From Parafrankia elaeagni (GTDB lineage: Bacteria > Actinomycetota > Actinomycetes > Frankiales > Frankiaceae): a stretch of 64,000 bases of DNA. Numbering within the stretch: position 1 is the stretch's first letter; every line of letters begins with the position of its first letter. The position numbers and the translations under genes were made by a program. The stretch is taken from contig NZ_KB893728.1 of NCBI RefSeq assembly GCF_000374165.1, forward strand, positions 62,001 to 126,000. The letters are read 5' to 3'. Shown piece by piece: positions 1 through 8,754 of this stretch. Under the pieces are notes generated by a model. The model did no database searches. It saw nothing but the letters and a program-made list of their open reading frames with translations, and was not told the origin of the DNA.

Positions 1-118
1 CGGTGAGCACGGCTGCCGTGGCGCCGTCCGCCGCCGCGCCCCGCGGCGGCCGCGTGCCGCTCGGGTGCCCCGTCGATTCTGTGACGGCGGGCACGGCGGG
101 GCCGGTCGTGAGCGTCAT
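1..118 (-). CDS. N-terminus of an unidentified coupled gene (partial)
   Basis: An ATG at 118-116 overlaps the TGA stop (117-115) of the metallophosphoesterase gene in an ATGA arrangement, and the frame stays open to the window edge, giving 39 codons. The visible residues are rich in Ala, Thr, Gly and Pro (it begins MTLTTGPAVPAV), which is typical of a disordered or cytoplasmic N-terminal tail and does not reveal a family. The overlap suggests translational coupling with the phosphoesterase. With an RpiR regulator upstream, a transporter or sugar/phosphate enzyme would be a reasonable guess, but nothing in the residues proves it. Confidence 0.5.
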   Translation of the reverse strand, partial: MTLTTGPAVPAVTESTGHPSGTRPPRGAAADGATAAVLT

Positions 119-2328
119 CGCAGGACCGCGCGGTCGAACGCGAGGACGCGGCCGTCCACGCCGACGACGAGCAGCAGATCCTCGGCGGCGGTGACCGGGG
201 CCGCCACCGGCACACCGACGTCCACCGGCCGGTGTACTGCTCCGGTGGTCGCGTCGACGACGTGCAGGACACCGTCCAGACCCGGGGCAACGAGGACCGC
301 GGTGCCGTCCCCGGCGGTGAGGAGCGTCGGGCCGGCGAAGATGGCGTGCGGAGTGCGGGTGTAGCTGGTCATCGCGAAGGGAGACGGTCCGCCGAGCGGT
401 GTCCGCCACAGCGGCGATCCGTCCTCGCGGGAGAGCAGGACCAGGCCGAACCCGGCGTCCGCGATCGCGATCCCGTCCGGAGCCGCCGCCGGCGTGGCCG
501 GGTTGAGTGGCAGGCTCACCGGAGCCGACCAGACGGTGCTCCCGTCGGCCGAGGACACCCGCACGACCCGACCGGACGCGGCGAAGACCAGGTCGCCGGT
601 CACCAGGTCGTGCAGCGGGGAGCCGATCGGAGTCGGGCTGTCGAGGGCCATGCCGCCGGCGGGCTGGCCCGTTGGCCACCGGGTCGCGCCGGTGTGCAGA
701 TCGAGACCGATCATTGTCGCCGGTGCTGGCCAGGCCCCGACGATCAGAGTGTCGCCGACGGCCGTGGGGGCGCTGTGCGCCACGATCGTCTGGTACGGGG
801 TGAGGTCGGTGCGCTCCCAGCACAGCTCGCCGGTCTCGGCGTCGAGAGCGCGCAGGTGACAGAGGTCGCCGACGATCGCCAGCCCGTCCGCCACGACGGG
901 GTCGAGCCAGATGAACTGGCGCAGCGGGTCCGGCGACGGCACCCGCCACCGTTCGTGGCCGTCGGCCAGGTCCAGGCTCACCACGTCGCCGGAGACCTCG
1001 GCGACGAGCACGCTGCCGCTGCCGCTGCCGCTGCCGCTGCCGCTGCCGCTGCCCGGGCCGGTGCCGTGCACGGTCGGTGTGCCCTTCACCGAGGAGCGCA
1101 TTGGCGCGCGCCAGGCGAGCGTCCCGTCGGCGAGGCTGAGGGCTTCGACCGCGCCCGAGGCGCTGTCCTCGTGCCGGACCCCGGCGAGCACCAGGTCTCC
1201 GCTGACCCGGACCGGCGCGCGGTGACCGGGGCCGGAGAGCTGGTGCACCCAGCGCACGCTGTCGCCGGAAGCGCTGTCGCCGGAAGCGCCGTCGAGGAGG
1301 CTGCCGGCGGGCATCCGGGCCCAGGGCACGTCCGGGATCTCGAAGGTCGCCCGCTCCAGGCCCGTCGGCGCGACGGCCTGCGTCCGCAGTGTGATCCGCT
1401 CGCCGTCCCAGGTCACGATCCGGTAGGACGGCGGCGAGTAGTCGAGGGCGCCGAACAGCGGCGTCGGGGTGTTGACGTGCAGGGTCCCGCCGACCTCGAC
1501 GACCCGGGAGGTGTGCCGGTGCCCGGAGAAGGTCGCGAGCGGCTGGCTGGGCAGGCCGGCGAGGATCGACGTCCACGGCTGGTCGTGGCTGAGCAGGATC
1601 CACGGCGTGCCGGCGGGCAGCGACTCCAGGTCGGCCCGCAGCCAGGCGTCCTGGCGGTCGTTGTCGAGGCCGAGCTCGTGGGTGTGCCAGTCGAGCGCGA
1701 CGACATGCAGCCCGGGCAGGTCGAAGGAGTACCAGCGGGGCCCGATGTTGCGTTCGTAGCCGGCCGGGTCGCCGGAGTGCATCAGGTAGTTGGTGCGGGT
1801 CACCTCCATGCTGAACGAGTCGAACGAGCCGCCGATGTGGTCGTGGTTGCCCGGCAGGAGATGCACCGGGACGGGGCTGCCCTCGACGGCCTTGCGCAGC
1901 GCCTCGAACTCCTCGTCGCTGCCGAAGTCCGTCAGGTCGCCGGTGGCGACGACCGACGCGACGTCCCCCGCCCGCTCGGTGAGCCCGGCGAAGAAGGCGG
2001 CGAGCGCGTCGTGGCTGCCCATCTCGCTCGGCTGCGGGTAGATCGCCGCGGCCAGGTCGGGGCGGCTCACATGCAGGTCGGAGATGTGGACGAAGCGGTG
2101 CGGGAAGACATCCGGCTCGGGGGTGAGGACGAAGGTGACATCCTCGGCCGTGGCCGGGACGAACCAGTGCTCGCAGCCGTAGCCGGCCGGGCGGACCACG
2201 AACACGAACGGCCCGCTGGGCGTGAGGGTGAAGGAACCGTCGGACGTCGAGGCTGTGACGGTGGCGCCGTCGCTCACCCTGACGCCGGCCCGGGGCTCAC
2301 CCCGGGTGGTGACGATACGTCCACGCAT
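115..2328 (-). CDS. Metallophosphoesterase with C-terminal PQQ-type beta-propeller
   Basis: A 737-residue protein. Residues 1-70 resemble the beta-sandwich found before some calcineurin-like phosphoesterases. The catalytic domain (about 78-310) shows the full dinuclear-metal set: DLH, GDLTDFG, GNHDH, LSHDQP and GHRHT. The C-terminal half (about 350-737) is made of repeated blocks such as LADGTLAWR, LADGHERWR and SADGSTVWS, typical of PQQ/BamB-like propeller blades. The substrate is not evident; phosphodiesters or phosphomonoesters are the family norm. No signal peptide is seen, so a cytoplasmic location is inferred. The start at 2328 is chosen because AGGAGGT lies 6 bases upstream; an in-frame ATG at 2355 lacks such a site. 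It follows the RpiR regulator on the same strand (163-base gap) and overlaps the next gene by 4 bases. A (GlySer)n linker interrupts the propeller. Confidence 0.85.
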   Translation of the reverse strand: MRGRIVTTRGEPRAGVRVSDGATVTASTSDGSFTLTPSGPFVFVVRPAGYGCEHWFVPATAEDVTFVLTPEPDVFPHRFVHISDLHVSRPDLAAAIYPQPSEMGSHDALAAFFAGLTERAGDVASVVATGDLTDFGSDEEFEALRKAVEGSPVPVHLLPGNHDHIGGSFDSFSMEVTRTNYLMHSGDPAGYERNIGPRWYSFDLPGLHVVALDWHTHELGLDNDRQDAWLRADLESLPAGTPWILLSHDQPWTSILAGLPSQPLATFSGHRHTSRVVEVGGTLHVNTPTPLFGALDYSPPSYRIVTWDGERITLRTQAVAPTGLERATFEIPDVPWARMPAGSLLDGASGDSASGDSVRWVHQLSGPGHRAPVRVSGDLVLAGVRHEDSASGAVEALSLADGTLAWRAPMRSSVKGTPTVHGTGPGSGSGSGSGSGSGSVLVAEVSGDVVSLDLADGHERWRVPSPDPLRQFIWLDPVVADGLAIVGDLCHLRALDAETGELCWERTDLTPYQTIVAHSAPTAVGDTLIVGAWPAPATMIGLDLHTGATRWPTGQPAGGMALDSPTPIGSPLHDLVTGDLVFAASGRVVRVSSADGSTVWSAPVSLPLNPATPAAAPDGIAIADAGFGLVLLSREDGSPLWRTPLGGPSPFAMTSYTRTPHAIFAGPTLLTAGDGTAVLVAPGLDGVLHVVDATTGAVHRPVDVGVPVAAPVTAAEDLLLVVGVDGRVLAFDRAVLR
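1012..1053. repeat. Hexanucleotide tandem repeat, 7 copies of GCTGCC
   Basis: Seven perfect copies of GCTGCC lie inside the metallophosphoesterase gene. On the coding strand they give an alternating Gly-Ser run between two propeller blades. The unit is a multiple of three, so copy-number change would lengthen or shorten a loop without breaking the frame. Confidence 0.9.
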
Positions 2329-2491
2329 GGTCGGACCTCCTCTCTGCGCGCGCACGAACCGCGGCGGATCGCCGCGGGAACTGAGGACATGACGGAGGGG
2401 TGCACGCGGGTTCAGGCATGCGGAACCGGCCGGTGATCAGGCCGGTGCTCGGACGGAGCTGGAGTCGGCGTGCCGCGAGGTGCGGGTGCCG

Positions 2492-3427
2492 TCAGATCCG
2501 GTGTTCGGTGAGGACGTCGGCGGTGGCAGCGAGGGCGTCCCGTGATGGGGGATGGCGCAGCGCGATGAGGACGAACAGTGCGTCCAGCAACGCCAGGTGG
2601 ACGATGCGGCTGGTCATGGTCTCGATGCGGTAGGAGGTCTCCCGGCTGCCGGCGACGAGGGGCAGGTCGACGAGTTCGGTCAGCGGTGACCGGGAGAAGC
2701 TGGTGAGCGCGACGGTCGTCGCGCCGGAACGGCGGGCGGTGCGCATCGCCGCGAGGGTCTCGGTGGTCGATCCGGTGTGGCTCACCGCGAAGCAGACATC
2801 GCCGGGGCGGAGCATCCGCGCGCTCACGTCCTGTACGTGGACGTCGGCCGGGAAGTAGGCCGGCAGCCCGATCGTCGTCAGGCGGTAGGCGATGTCCGAG
2901 GCGAGCGGGGCCGACGTCCCGACGGCCACGAACTGGATGCGTGGGGCGCTGACCAGGGTCTCCGCGACCCGGGCGAGCATCTCGGCGTCGAAGTGCGCGG
3001 CGGCCTCCTCGACCGCACGGGCGGTGCTGAGCAGCACCTTGCGCGACACCTGTTCCGGCCCGTCCTCGGGGCTGACCTCCTCGAGGAGCTGGCGTTCGGC
3101 GGGGATCGAGTCGCGGGCGAGCCGGAGCTTGAGGTCCTGGTAGCCGCGCAGGCCGAGGCTCTGGCAGAACCGGATCACCGTGCCGACCGAGGTGTCGGAG
3201 GCCGCGGCGAGCTCGGTCACCGACAGGTGGATGACACCGACCGGGTCGCCCAGCACGACCCGGCCGACCCGCTGCTCGGCCGGCGACAGGCTGGCGGACA
3301 GATCCCGCGCGAGCTCCAGCACGCTGCCGGAGGTCCGCTCTGCCGCGGGCACCGCTGGCGCCGCGGATTCGGGGGACGGCCCGGCGGACGGCCGTGCGTC
3401 CGGTGAGCCGGGCTGAGCTGCTGGCAT
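2492..3427 (-). CDS. MurR/RpiR-family transcriptional regulator (HTH + SIS domain)
   Basis: A 311-residue protein. The N-terminal HTH_6 domain (about 35-110) contains the typical SPAEQRVGRVVL start and the recognition segment around SDTSVGTVIRFCQSLG. The C-terminal SIS domain (about 140-285) contains FVAVGTSA and the SHTGSTTET loop that binds phosphosugars in this family. Such regulators control sugar-phosphate or amino-sugar genes, so the downstream metallophosphoesterase is the likely target. ATG at 3427 has no clear ribosome site, so the mRNA may be leaderless. A longer overlapping reading frame in another phase (start 3431) lacks domain logic. Two GTTCCAG boxes lie 60-100 bases upstream. 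Confidence 0.87.
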   Translation of the reverse strand: MPAAQPGSPDARPSAGPSPESAAPAVPAAERTSGSVLELARDLSASLSPAEQRVGRVVLGDPVGVIHLSVTELAAASDTSVGTVIRFCQSLGLRGYQDLKLRLARDSIPAERQLLEEVSPEDGPEQVSRKVLLSTARAVEEAAAHFDAEMLARVAETLVSAPRIQFVAVGTSAPLASDIAYRLTTIGLPAYFPADVHVQDVSARMLRPGDVCFAVSHTGSTTETLAAMRTARRSGATTVALTSFSRSPLTELVDLPLVAGSRETSYRIETMTSRIVHLALLDALFVLIALRHPPSRDALAATADVLTEHRI

Positions 3428-3794
3428 GCACAGAACGTTAGGAGGGCCTGGTGAACGGCTTGTGTCCCGGGACGGAACCGTGGAGCAACGTTCCAGTTCA
3501 AATGGATATGTGGAGTGAAGTTCCAGAACTCCGGGACGGCAGTGGCTGGACCCGGTTTCTGGGTTCTTTCCTGAGGGCTGGGTCAGCTCGGTGTGCCGGC
3601 GGCGACGGTGACGAGGCTGCGGGCGGTGTCCGTGGCGGCCCGGCCAGCCAGGGCGCGAACGCGGATACGGGTGTCGTCCCCGCCGGGCTGTCGAGGAGCA
3701 GGCTTCCTTCTGCGGCTACCGGAGTCGCGGCCACTGACTGGGCACTAACCGGCCGCACTGGCACTTTCGGGGGATCTTTCGGTCGCTATCGGAT
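3428..3794. other. Intergenic region between the RpiR regulator and the transposase
   Basis: No convincing gene. It is less GC-rich around 3485-3530. A GTG at 3451 preceded by AGGAGG opens a 126-codon frame, but this runs into the transposase gene, shows no domain, and is probably chance. The stretch should hold the promoter of the regulator and the left end of the insertion element, whose exact boundary I could not define. Confidence 0.5.
3488..3529. promoter_or_regulatory. Candidate operator: two GTTCCAG boxes 30 bases apart
   Basis: ACGTTCCAGTTC at 3488 and AAGTTCCAGAAC at 3518 are repeated with a 30-base, three-helical-turn spacing, in the AT-richest part of the regulator's upstream region. 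The second box contains the inverted pair GTTC/GAAC. RpiR regulators often bind repeated or dyad boxes near their own promoter, so autoregulation is a reasonable inference. Confidence 0.3.
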
Positions 3795-5062
3795 GTGGCG
3801 CAGATCTCGCCGGTGTGGGATTGCCCTGTGAGACCGGAGGAGATGGAGAGGGTTCGCCCGGTGGTCGAGGCGTTCGCCGAGGACATGCTGGGCGGGCTGC
3901 GGCGGCGTGACCAGCGGGCGAAGGGTGAGCTGTACCTGCGTGGCCTGCTGCTGGACGGCAGGCGCAAGTCGATGCGTCCGATGGCGGATCGGCTCGCGGT
4001 CGACCACCAGTGTCTCCAGCAGTTCATCACCAGCTCGACCTGGGACCACCGGGACGTCCGCCGGCGACTGACCCGGTGGGCGGTCGGCGCCCTCGACCCG
4101 GTCGCGCTGGTGGTGGACGACAGCGGCTTCCCGAAGGACGGCCCGACCTCGCCCGGTGTCGCCCGGATGTACTCCTGCAAACTGGGCAGGGTCGGGAACT
4201 GCCAGATCGGGGTGTCGGCGCACGCGGTGACCGACGAGATGTCGGCGGCGCTGAACTGGCGGCTCTTCCTGCCTCCCTCGTGGGACGACACCGCCCTGGG
4301 CGATCCCGCCCAGATCGCGGTGGCCCGGACCCGGCGGGCGCAGGCGGCGATCCCGGACGACCAGCGGCACCAGGAGAAATGGCGACTCGCGCTGGACATG
4401 CTCGACGAGCTGCGCGGGTGGGGGATGCCCGTCCGCCCGGTCGTCGCGGACGCCACCTACGGGGACGTCACGGCCTTTCGGCGGGGGCTCACCGAGCGGG
4501 GTGTCCCCTACCTGGTGGCGGTCACGCCGACCGCGACCGTGCAGGCGGCCGACACGGCGCCGGCGGCGTACCCGGACAGCGGGCGGCCGGCGCCCGCGAC
4601 GGCCCACGCCGACCCGCCGTGGGACCTGCGCACCCTGGTGATGACCAGCGGCTGGCCCGACGGCCGGTTCGTGCCCTGGCGGGCAGGCACGCAGCTGGGT
4701 CCGGCCGAGGTCACCGGCACCGGGCTGCGGCGCTCCCGCTTCCTCGCGCTGCGGATCCGTACGCCGACCCCCGATCAGGGCCCACCGGAATGCTGGCTGC
4801 TGGCCGAGTGGCCGCCCGGCACGCCCGAACCCAGTGACTACTGGCTGTCGACACTGCCCGCCGGCGCCGAGCTGCGCGAGCTGGTCCGCCTCGCCCGGAT
4901 CCGGGCGAGGATCGTGCACGACTACCGTGAACTGCGCGACGCGCTCGGCCTGGACCACTTCGAGGGCCGCTCGTGGACGGGCTGGCATCGCCACGTCACC
5001 CTCGTCAGCGTCGCCCAGGCGATCCGCACCCGCCTGCGCGCGAGCCAGTAGACAACCGGAAC
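3780..5062 (+). mobile_element. IS701-type insertion sequence (ends not resolved)
   Basis: The transposase gene is complete and occupies a single-gene slot, as expected for an IS701 element. I compared the bases left of 3795 with those right of 5051 and found no convincing terminal inverted repeat or target duplication, so the limits given are only nominal. Confidence 0.45.
3795..5051 (+). CDS. IS701-family transposase
   Basis: A 418-residue DDE transposase. The catalytic residues are visible: Asp108/109 in VVDDSGFPKDG, Asp219 in VVADATYGD and Glu390 in DHFEGRSWTGWHRH. The block CKLGRVGNCQIGVSAHAV and the LPPSWDD segment are hallmarks of IS701-type enzymes (DDE_5 fold). The length is normal for the family and no frameshift or stop is seen, so it may be active. 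The GTG at 3795 is the longest start; an ATG within the first 20 residues is an alternative. It sits alone between the regulator gene and the liv operon, facing the latter. Confidence 0.9.
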   Translation: MAQISPVWDCPVRPEEMERVRPVVEAFAEDMLGGLRRRDQRAKGELYLRGLLLDGRRKSMRPMADRLAVDHQCLQQFITSSTWDHRDVRRRLTRWAVGALDPVALVVDDSGFPKDGPTSPGVARMYSCKLGRVGNCQIGVSAHAVTDEMSAALNWRLFLPPSWDDTALGDPAQIAVARTRRAQAAIPDDQRHQEKWRLALDMLDELRGWGMPVRPVVADATYGDVTAFRRGLTERGVPYLVAVTPTATVQAADTAPAAYPDSGRPAPATAHADPPWDLRTLVMTSGWPDGRFVPWRAGTQLGPAEVTGTGLRRSRFLALRIRTPTPDQGPPECWLLAEWPPGTPEPSDYWLSTLPAGAELRELVRLARIRARIVHDYRELRDALGLDHFEGRSWTGWHRHVTLVSVAQAIRTRLRASQ

Positions 5063-5111
5063 CCGCGGGCGCCGATCCGCGGGCGCCGATCCGCGGGCGC
5101 CAACCCGCGGG
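5063..5111. repeat. 14-base tandem repeat, three copies plus a partial
   Basis: CCGCGGGCGCCGAT is repeated at 5063, 5077 and (with a changed 3' end) 5091, followed by a partial copy at 5105. It lies just after the transposase stop and before a strong hairpin. No coding role is apparent. Confidence 0.8.
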
Positions 5112-5119
5112 AACGCGGC

Positions 5120-5163
5120 GGGGTCCCGCTCGGCGGGCTGGTTCACCCGTCGAGCGGGACCCC
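5120..5163. terminator. Bidirectional hairpin terminator between transposase and livK
   Basis: A perfect 13-base inverted repeat (GGGGTCCCGCTCG at 5120-5132 and its complement at 5151-5163) encloses an 18-base loop. It sits between two converging genes, 15 bases beyond the end of the substrate-binding protein gene, so it could end transcription from both sides. No U tract follows, which is usual for actinomycetes. Confidence 0.65.
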
Positions 5164-5178
5164 GGTCGGACATAGGCG

Positions 5179-6459
5179 TCAGCCGCGAACGTAGGCGGCG
5201 ACCGTCGGTCCCTCGTAGTTGGCCGCAACGCCCTCGGTGCTGCCGGGCACGCCGGCCTTCGGTCGAGCAAGGAAGCTTTCCCGAGAGGGGGAGATACCCG
5301 GCTTGGAGAAGTCGAGCGTGCCGGTCAGACCGTCGGTGTCGGCGGGGCTGATGGCAGCCTTCGCGGCGAGCACACCCTCCGGGGTGAGGTCGCCGTCCTC
5401 ACACGCCTTCTGCAGGATCAGTTCCATGATCTTGGAGGACGAGTAGCCGGTGACGACGCTGTTCGACGGCTCGACGTTCGGGAACTTCTCCTTGTACGCC
5501 TTCAGCAGGTCGGCGGCCGGCGGCAGGCCGACACCGACGTTCGGGCCCACGAGGTAGAAGTTCTCGATCAGGGCGTCCCGGGCCGGCGTGTCGAGCAGAG
5601 TCGGGAAGAACGTCGGGGCGTTGCCGAGCAGCGGCACGTCGAGCCCGGCGCCGTTCGCCGCCGCGGCGGCACCCGCGGTCTGGCTGGGCTGGGTGGTCAG
5701 GACGATCGCCGTGACTCCCTCGGCGGCGAGCGCGGTGACCCGGGAGGTCATGTCCGGCTCGGCGGCGCCGATGCGCTGCTCGACGATGGTCATGCCGTGC
5801 TGCGCGGCGAAGAACTTGCTGCCCTCGAGCGCGTTGTTGCCGTACTCGCTGTCGTGGAAGATGTGGCCGATCTTGTCACCTTCCTTGATCCGCCCCTCCT
5901 CGAGCAGGTAATCCAGGCCGTTGATTGTCTCCACGTCGTAGGTGGGGCCGGGAACCGCATAGCCGGGGCTCGCCGCGAGGTTCTTCGCCCAGGCGACCGG
6001 AATGCCGATCAGGCCGTCCTGCTCCAGCTCGGGAATTAGGGCGGTCGCCATCGGGGAACCGAGAACCTGGACGAACCCGAGGACGTCACCGGAGCTTTCC
6101 GCGTACTGCGTGACCGCGGTCTGCACGTTGTAGCCGTGGTCCTTGATGTCCAGCTCCACGGTGAACCGGCCGCAGATCTTCTCGCCCTGGTTCAGCCGGT
6201 CCCAGTAGATCCGCTGGCCTTCGGTGACATCCTTGCCGCTGGCCGCGTTCAGGCCGGTGAAGTCGGTCAGCACACCCAGGGTGATGACGTCGCCTTCGAT
6301 GCCGGCCCCGGTCCGGACAGTGCCGGCGCTGTTCTCGGCGGGCGGCGGCTCGTCGTCGGACTTCGTGCTGCACGACGCGGCCGTGACGATCGCCGCCATC
6401 GCGGCGATCGCCGCGACCGGGCGCATCAGATCGGATCGCCTGGTTCTCATACCGTGCAT
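5179..6459 (-). CDS. livK: Branched-chain amino-acid-type ABC transporter substrate-binding lipoprotein
   Basis: A 426-residue periplasmic-binding protein of the type I fold (LivK/Peripla_BP_6). The N-terminus has Arg residues, a hydrophobic run and the lipobox-like VTAASC, so it is likely anchored as a lipoprotein outside the membrane. The body shows ITLGVLTDFTGLNAASGKDV, IGHIFHDSEYGNNAL and AIVLTTQPSQTAG, typical of this family. Chosen start ATG 6459 has GAGGGG 6 bases upstream; ATGs at 6483 and 6450 are alternatives. It is the last gene of the operon, 164 bases after the permease. Ligands in this family range from Leu/Ile/Val to aromatic acids, amides and urea, so the substrate is not fixed by sequence. 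Confidence 0.85.
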   Translation of the reverse strand: MHGMRTRRSDLMRPVAAIAAMAAIVTAASCSTKSDDEPPPAENSAGTVRTGAGIEGDVITLGVLTDFTGLNAASGKDVTEGQRIYWDRLNQGEKICGRFTVELDIKDHGYNVQTAVTQYAESSGDVLGFVQVLGSPMATALIPELEQDGLIGIPVAWAKNLAASPGYAVPGPTYDVETINGLDYLLEEGRIKEGDKIGHIFHDSEYGNNALEGSKFFAAQHGMTIVEQRIGAAEPDMTSRVTALAAEGVTAIVLTTQPSQTAGAAAAANGAGLDVPLLGNAPTFFPTLLDTPARDALIENFYLVGPNVGVGLPPAADLLKAYKEKFPNVEPSNSVVTGYSSSKIMELILQKACEDGDLTPEGVLAAKAAISPADTDGLTGTLDFSKPGISPSRESFLARPKAGVPGSTEGVAANYEGPTVAAYVRG

Positions 6460-6623
6460 CCTGGTCCCCTCACTCGCGTTCACTTGGTTGCCGGGAAAGA
6501 CGCGCGCTGATCCCCATAGCGGCGCGGCCGGCGGGACATTCGGTCAGTTCGGGCAGGCCGGGTGGTTCGGGAGGTTCGGGAGGGCCCGGTGGTTCGGAGG
6601 GTGGAGTGATCGTTCGTCCGCCG

Positions 6624-7820
6624 TCAGGTAGGGGCCTGCCGAGAGGCGCGTCTGCTGCCTGCCGCCTTCAGCCCGCGGGCGATTCCGGCCAGCCCGCTCG
6701 GCCAGAAGACAATCACCAGGATGACCGCCGCGCCGTACGCGTACCGGGCGGCCTCGGAATAGCTCACCCCGCCGGTTCCCGGCTCGGAAAGTCCCGGAAT
6801 CGACTCCGCGTACTGCCTGAGCACGTATGGCAGCGCGGTCACGAACGCCGCGCCGGCGCAGGCGCCGCCCACCGATCCCAGACCGCCGAGAACAATCATG
6901 GCCAGGTACTGGACGGAGATCTCGATCGCGAACGACTCCGGCGCCACACTGCCGATCGCCAGCGCGAACAGCACGCCGGACAGACCCGCATACATCGAGG
7001 AGAGCAGGAATGCCCTCGCCCGGTACGCGGTGACGTTCACGCCGTTCACCGACGCCGCGATCTCACTGTCACGCACCGCACGCAGCGCTCGGCCGGGACG
7101 TCCGTTCAGCGCCGCCCGCGCGAAAAGATAGCACCCGACCGCCAGGACCAGGCCGAGATACCACAGCCGCTCGAACTTCTCGAACTCAACATTGAGGATG
7201 TAGAGGTCCGGATCGGTGTCGTCGAAGGTGAACCCGAACAGCGAGAAGTCGGGCACGGTGCGCCCGTTGTGGCCGCCGCTGACCTCACTGGCCGAGTTGA
7301 AGACGTGGATGCCGACGAACACCAGTCCCAGCGAGGCGATGCCGAGGTAGAGACCTTTCAGGCGGGCGCCGATCGGGCTGAAGAGAAGTCCGGCGAGACC
7401 CGAGATGCCGACTGCGAGGACCATGCCGACCAGCGGCGGCAGCCCGAGGCCGACATACGGGTGTGAACCGGAGTCGTTCGACTCGCCGGACAGCCAGCAG
7501 TAGCTGATCCCGCCGACGGCCAGAAAGAACGCGTGCCCCAGGGACAGCTGGCCGGTGGTGCCGACCAGGATGTTCAGTCCGATCGCACCGATCGCCGCAC
7601 CGAACACCGCGAAGCCGGTGCGTAGCCAGAACTCCTCCAGATAGAACGGCAGCACCGCCAGCACGGCGACGAGCACGATCAGCAGCAGGCTGCCCGCGGC
7701 CGGGCGGCGCAGCTGCCGGGCGCGGCGCGTGCCGGCCGCCGGGCCCGGGGCCCCGGTGCCCGGCACGGCCACCGGTGTGCTCTGTGTCGTTGGTGTGCTC
7801 TGTGTCGTCGGGTCAGACAC
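6624..7820 (-). CDS. livM: ABC transporter permease, LivM type
   Basis: A 398-residue inner-membrane permease. After a Thr/Pro-rich cytoplasmic tail of about 40 residues come 9-10 hydrophobic segments, with the family signatures GLNILVGTTGQLSLGHAFF and LSSMYAGLSGVLFALAIG and the EAA-like loop RPGRALRAVRDSEIAASVNG. It should pair with LivH to form the channel. Its start overlaps the livH end by 8 bases. Between its stop and livK lies a stretch (6540-6605) of repeated GGTTCGGG/GGTGGTTCGG blocks without coding potential. Confidence 0.88.
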   Translation of the reverse strand: MSDPTTQSTPTTQSTPVAVPGTGAPGPAAGTRRARQLRRPAAGSLLLIVLVAVLAVLPFYLEEFWLRTGFAVFGAAIGAIGLNILVGTTGQLSLGHAFFLAVGGISYCWLSGESNDSGSHPYVGLGLPPLVGMVLAVGISGLAGLLFSPIGARLKGLYLGIASLGLVFVGIHVFNSASEVSGGHNGRTVPDFSLFGFTFDDTDPDLYILNVEFEKFERLWYLGLVLAVGCYLFARAALNGRPGRALRAVRDSEIAASVNGVNVTAYRARAFLLSSMYAGLSGVLFALAIGSVAPESFAIEISVQYLAMIVLGGLGSVGGACAGAAFVTALPYVLRQYAESIPGLSEPGTGGVSYSEAARYAYGAAVILVIVFWPSGLAGIARGLKAAGSRRASRQAPT

Positions 7821-8703
7821 GGTGCAGCTCCTTCGTCCCGAACAGGCCGGCCGGCCGGACGAGGAGCACCAGCATCATCACCACGTAGGGGACGACGATG
7901 CTGAAACCGCCGCCCAGGAAGGTCAGGCTGGAGCTGTAGCCGGCGAACAGCGACTCGGCGACGCCGACGATCAGGCCGCCGGCCAGCGCACCGGTCGTCG
8001 AGTCGAGACCGCCGAGGATGGCGGCGGGGAACGCGGCGAAGGCGATCGTGCGCAGGTTCGGTTCGAGGCCGGGCGTGGGACTGCCGGTCAGGAACACGGC
8101 CGCGACCGCCGCGAGGCCACCGGCGATCAGCCAGGCGACCGCGCCGACCCGTGCCTGCCGGATGCCCATCAGGGCCGCGGCCTCCGGGTCCTCGGCCGCC
8201 GCGCGCAGCGCCACTCCCCAGCTGGTGAAGCGGAACGCGGCGAACAGCAGGCCGATGAGCACGAACGCCACGCCGATCGCGGTCAGCCGGTTCTCGCTGA
8301 TGTTGACGTCGCCCAGGCGTACGACGTCGGCGCCCCACGGCTGGCCGAGCGACATCACGCTGGAGCCGATCCGCCTGGTCAGATCAGTGGTGATGAGGAC
8401 GTCCAGGCCGAGCGTCATGATTGTCAGTGAGGCCACGTGCGCGCTGCGGATCCGCGAGAACAGGATCTTCTCCGACGCGAGCGCGACCAGTGCGGTCACG
8501 GCGATGCCGATGGCGACGGCGGCGGCGAAGCCGACCGACGGCTCGACCCGGGCGATCACATAGGCGCCGAGCAGGAGGAAGGCGCCGTGCGCGAAGTTCA
8601 GGATCTCGCTGGCCTTGTAGATGATGACGAAACCGAGCGCGATCAGGGCGTACAACGACCCGAGCGACAGGCCGTTGAGGAGGAACGACAGGAAGGTGGT
8701 CAA
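7813..8703 (-). CDS. livH: ABC transporter permease, LivH type
   Basis: A 296-residue permease with eight or so membrane segments. It begins MTTFLSFLLNGLSLGSLYAL and carries IIYKASEILNFAHGAFLLLG, both classic LivH features, and AAAEDPEAAALMGI as the ATPase-contacting loop. It overlaps livM by 8 bases and follows livG after 51 bases, so all belong to one transcript. Confidence 0.9.
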   Translation of the reverse strand: MTTFLSFLLNGLSLGSLYALIALGFVIIYKASEILNFAHGAFLLLGAYVIARVEPSVGFAAAVAIGIAVTALVALASEKILFSRIRSAHVASLTIMTLGLDVLITTDLTRRIGSSVMSLGQPWGADVVRLGDVNISENRLTAIGVAFVLIGLLFAAFRFTSWGVALRAAAEDPEAAALMGIRQARVGAVAWLIAGGLAAVAAVFLTGSPTPGLEPNLRTIAFAAFPAAILGGLDSTTGALAGGLIVGVAESLFAGYSSSLTFLGGGFSIVVPYVVMMLVLLVRPAGLFGTKELHRV

Positions 8704-8754
8704 AGCGAGGGCTCTCCGGTCGGGGCGGGGCGTCGGCCGAGGCGTTCGTCGCGA

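Noticed and set aside
232-2436. 734-codon plus-strand frame opposite the metallophosphoesterase
   Set aside because: The minus strand has all catalytic motifs and a strong ribosome site; the plus frame is low-complexity.
3451-3831. 126-codon plus frame with AGGAGG before a GTG
   Set aside because: It overlaps the transposase start, has no recognisable domain and the ribosome-like site is probably chance.
3700-5170. Terminal inverted repeats of the insertion sequence
   Set aside because: No matching inverted ends or target duplication could be found by eye on the two sides of the transposase gene.
3786-5270. 494-codon minus-strand frame opposite the transposase
   Set aside because: The plus strand encodes a complete DDE transposase; the antisense translation has no motifs.
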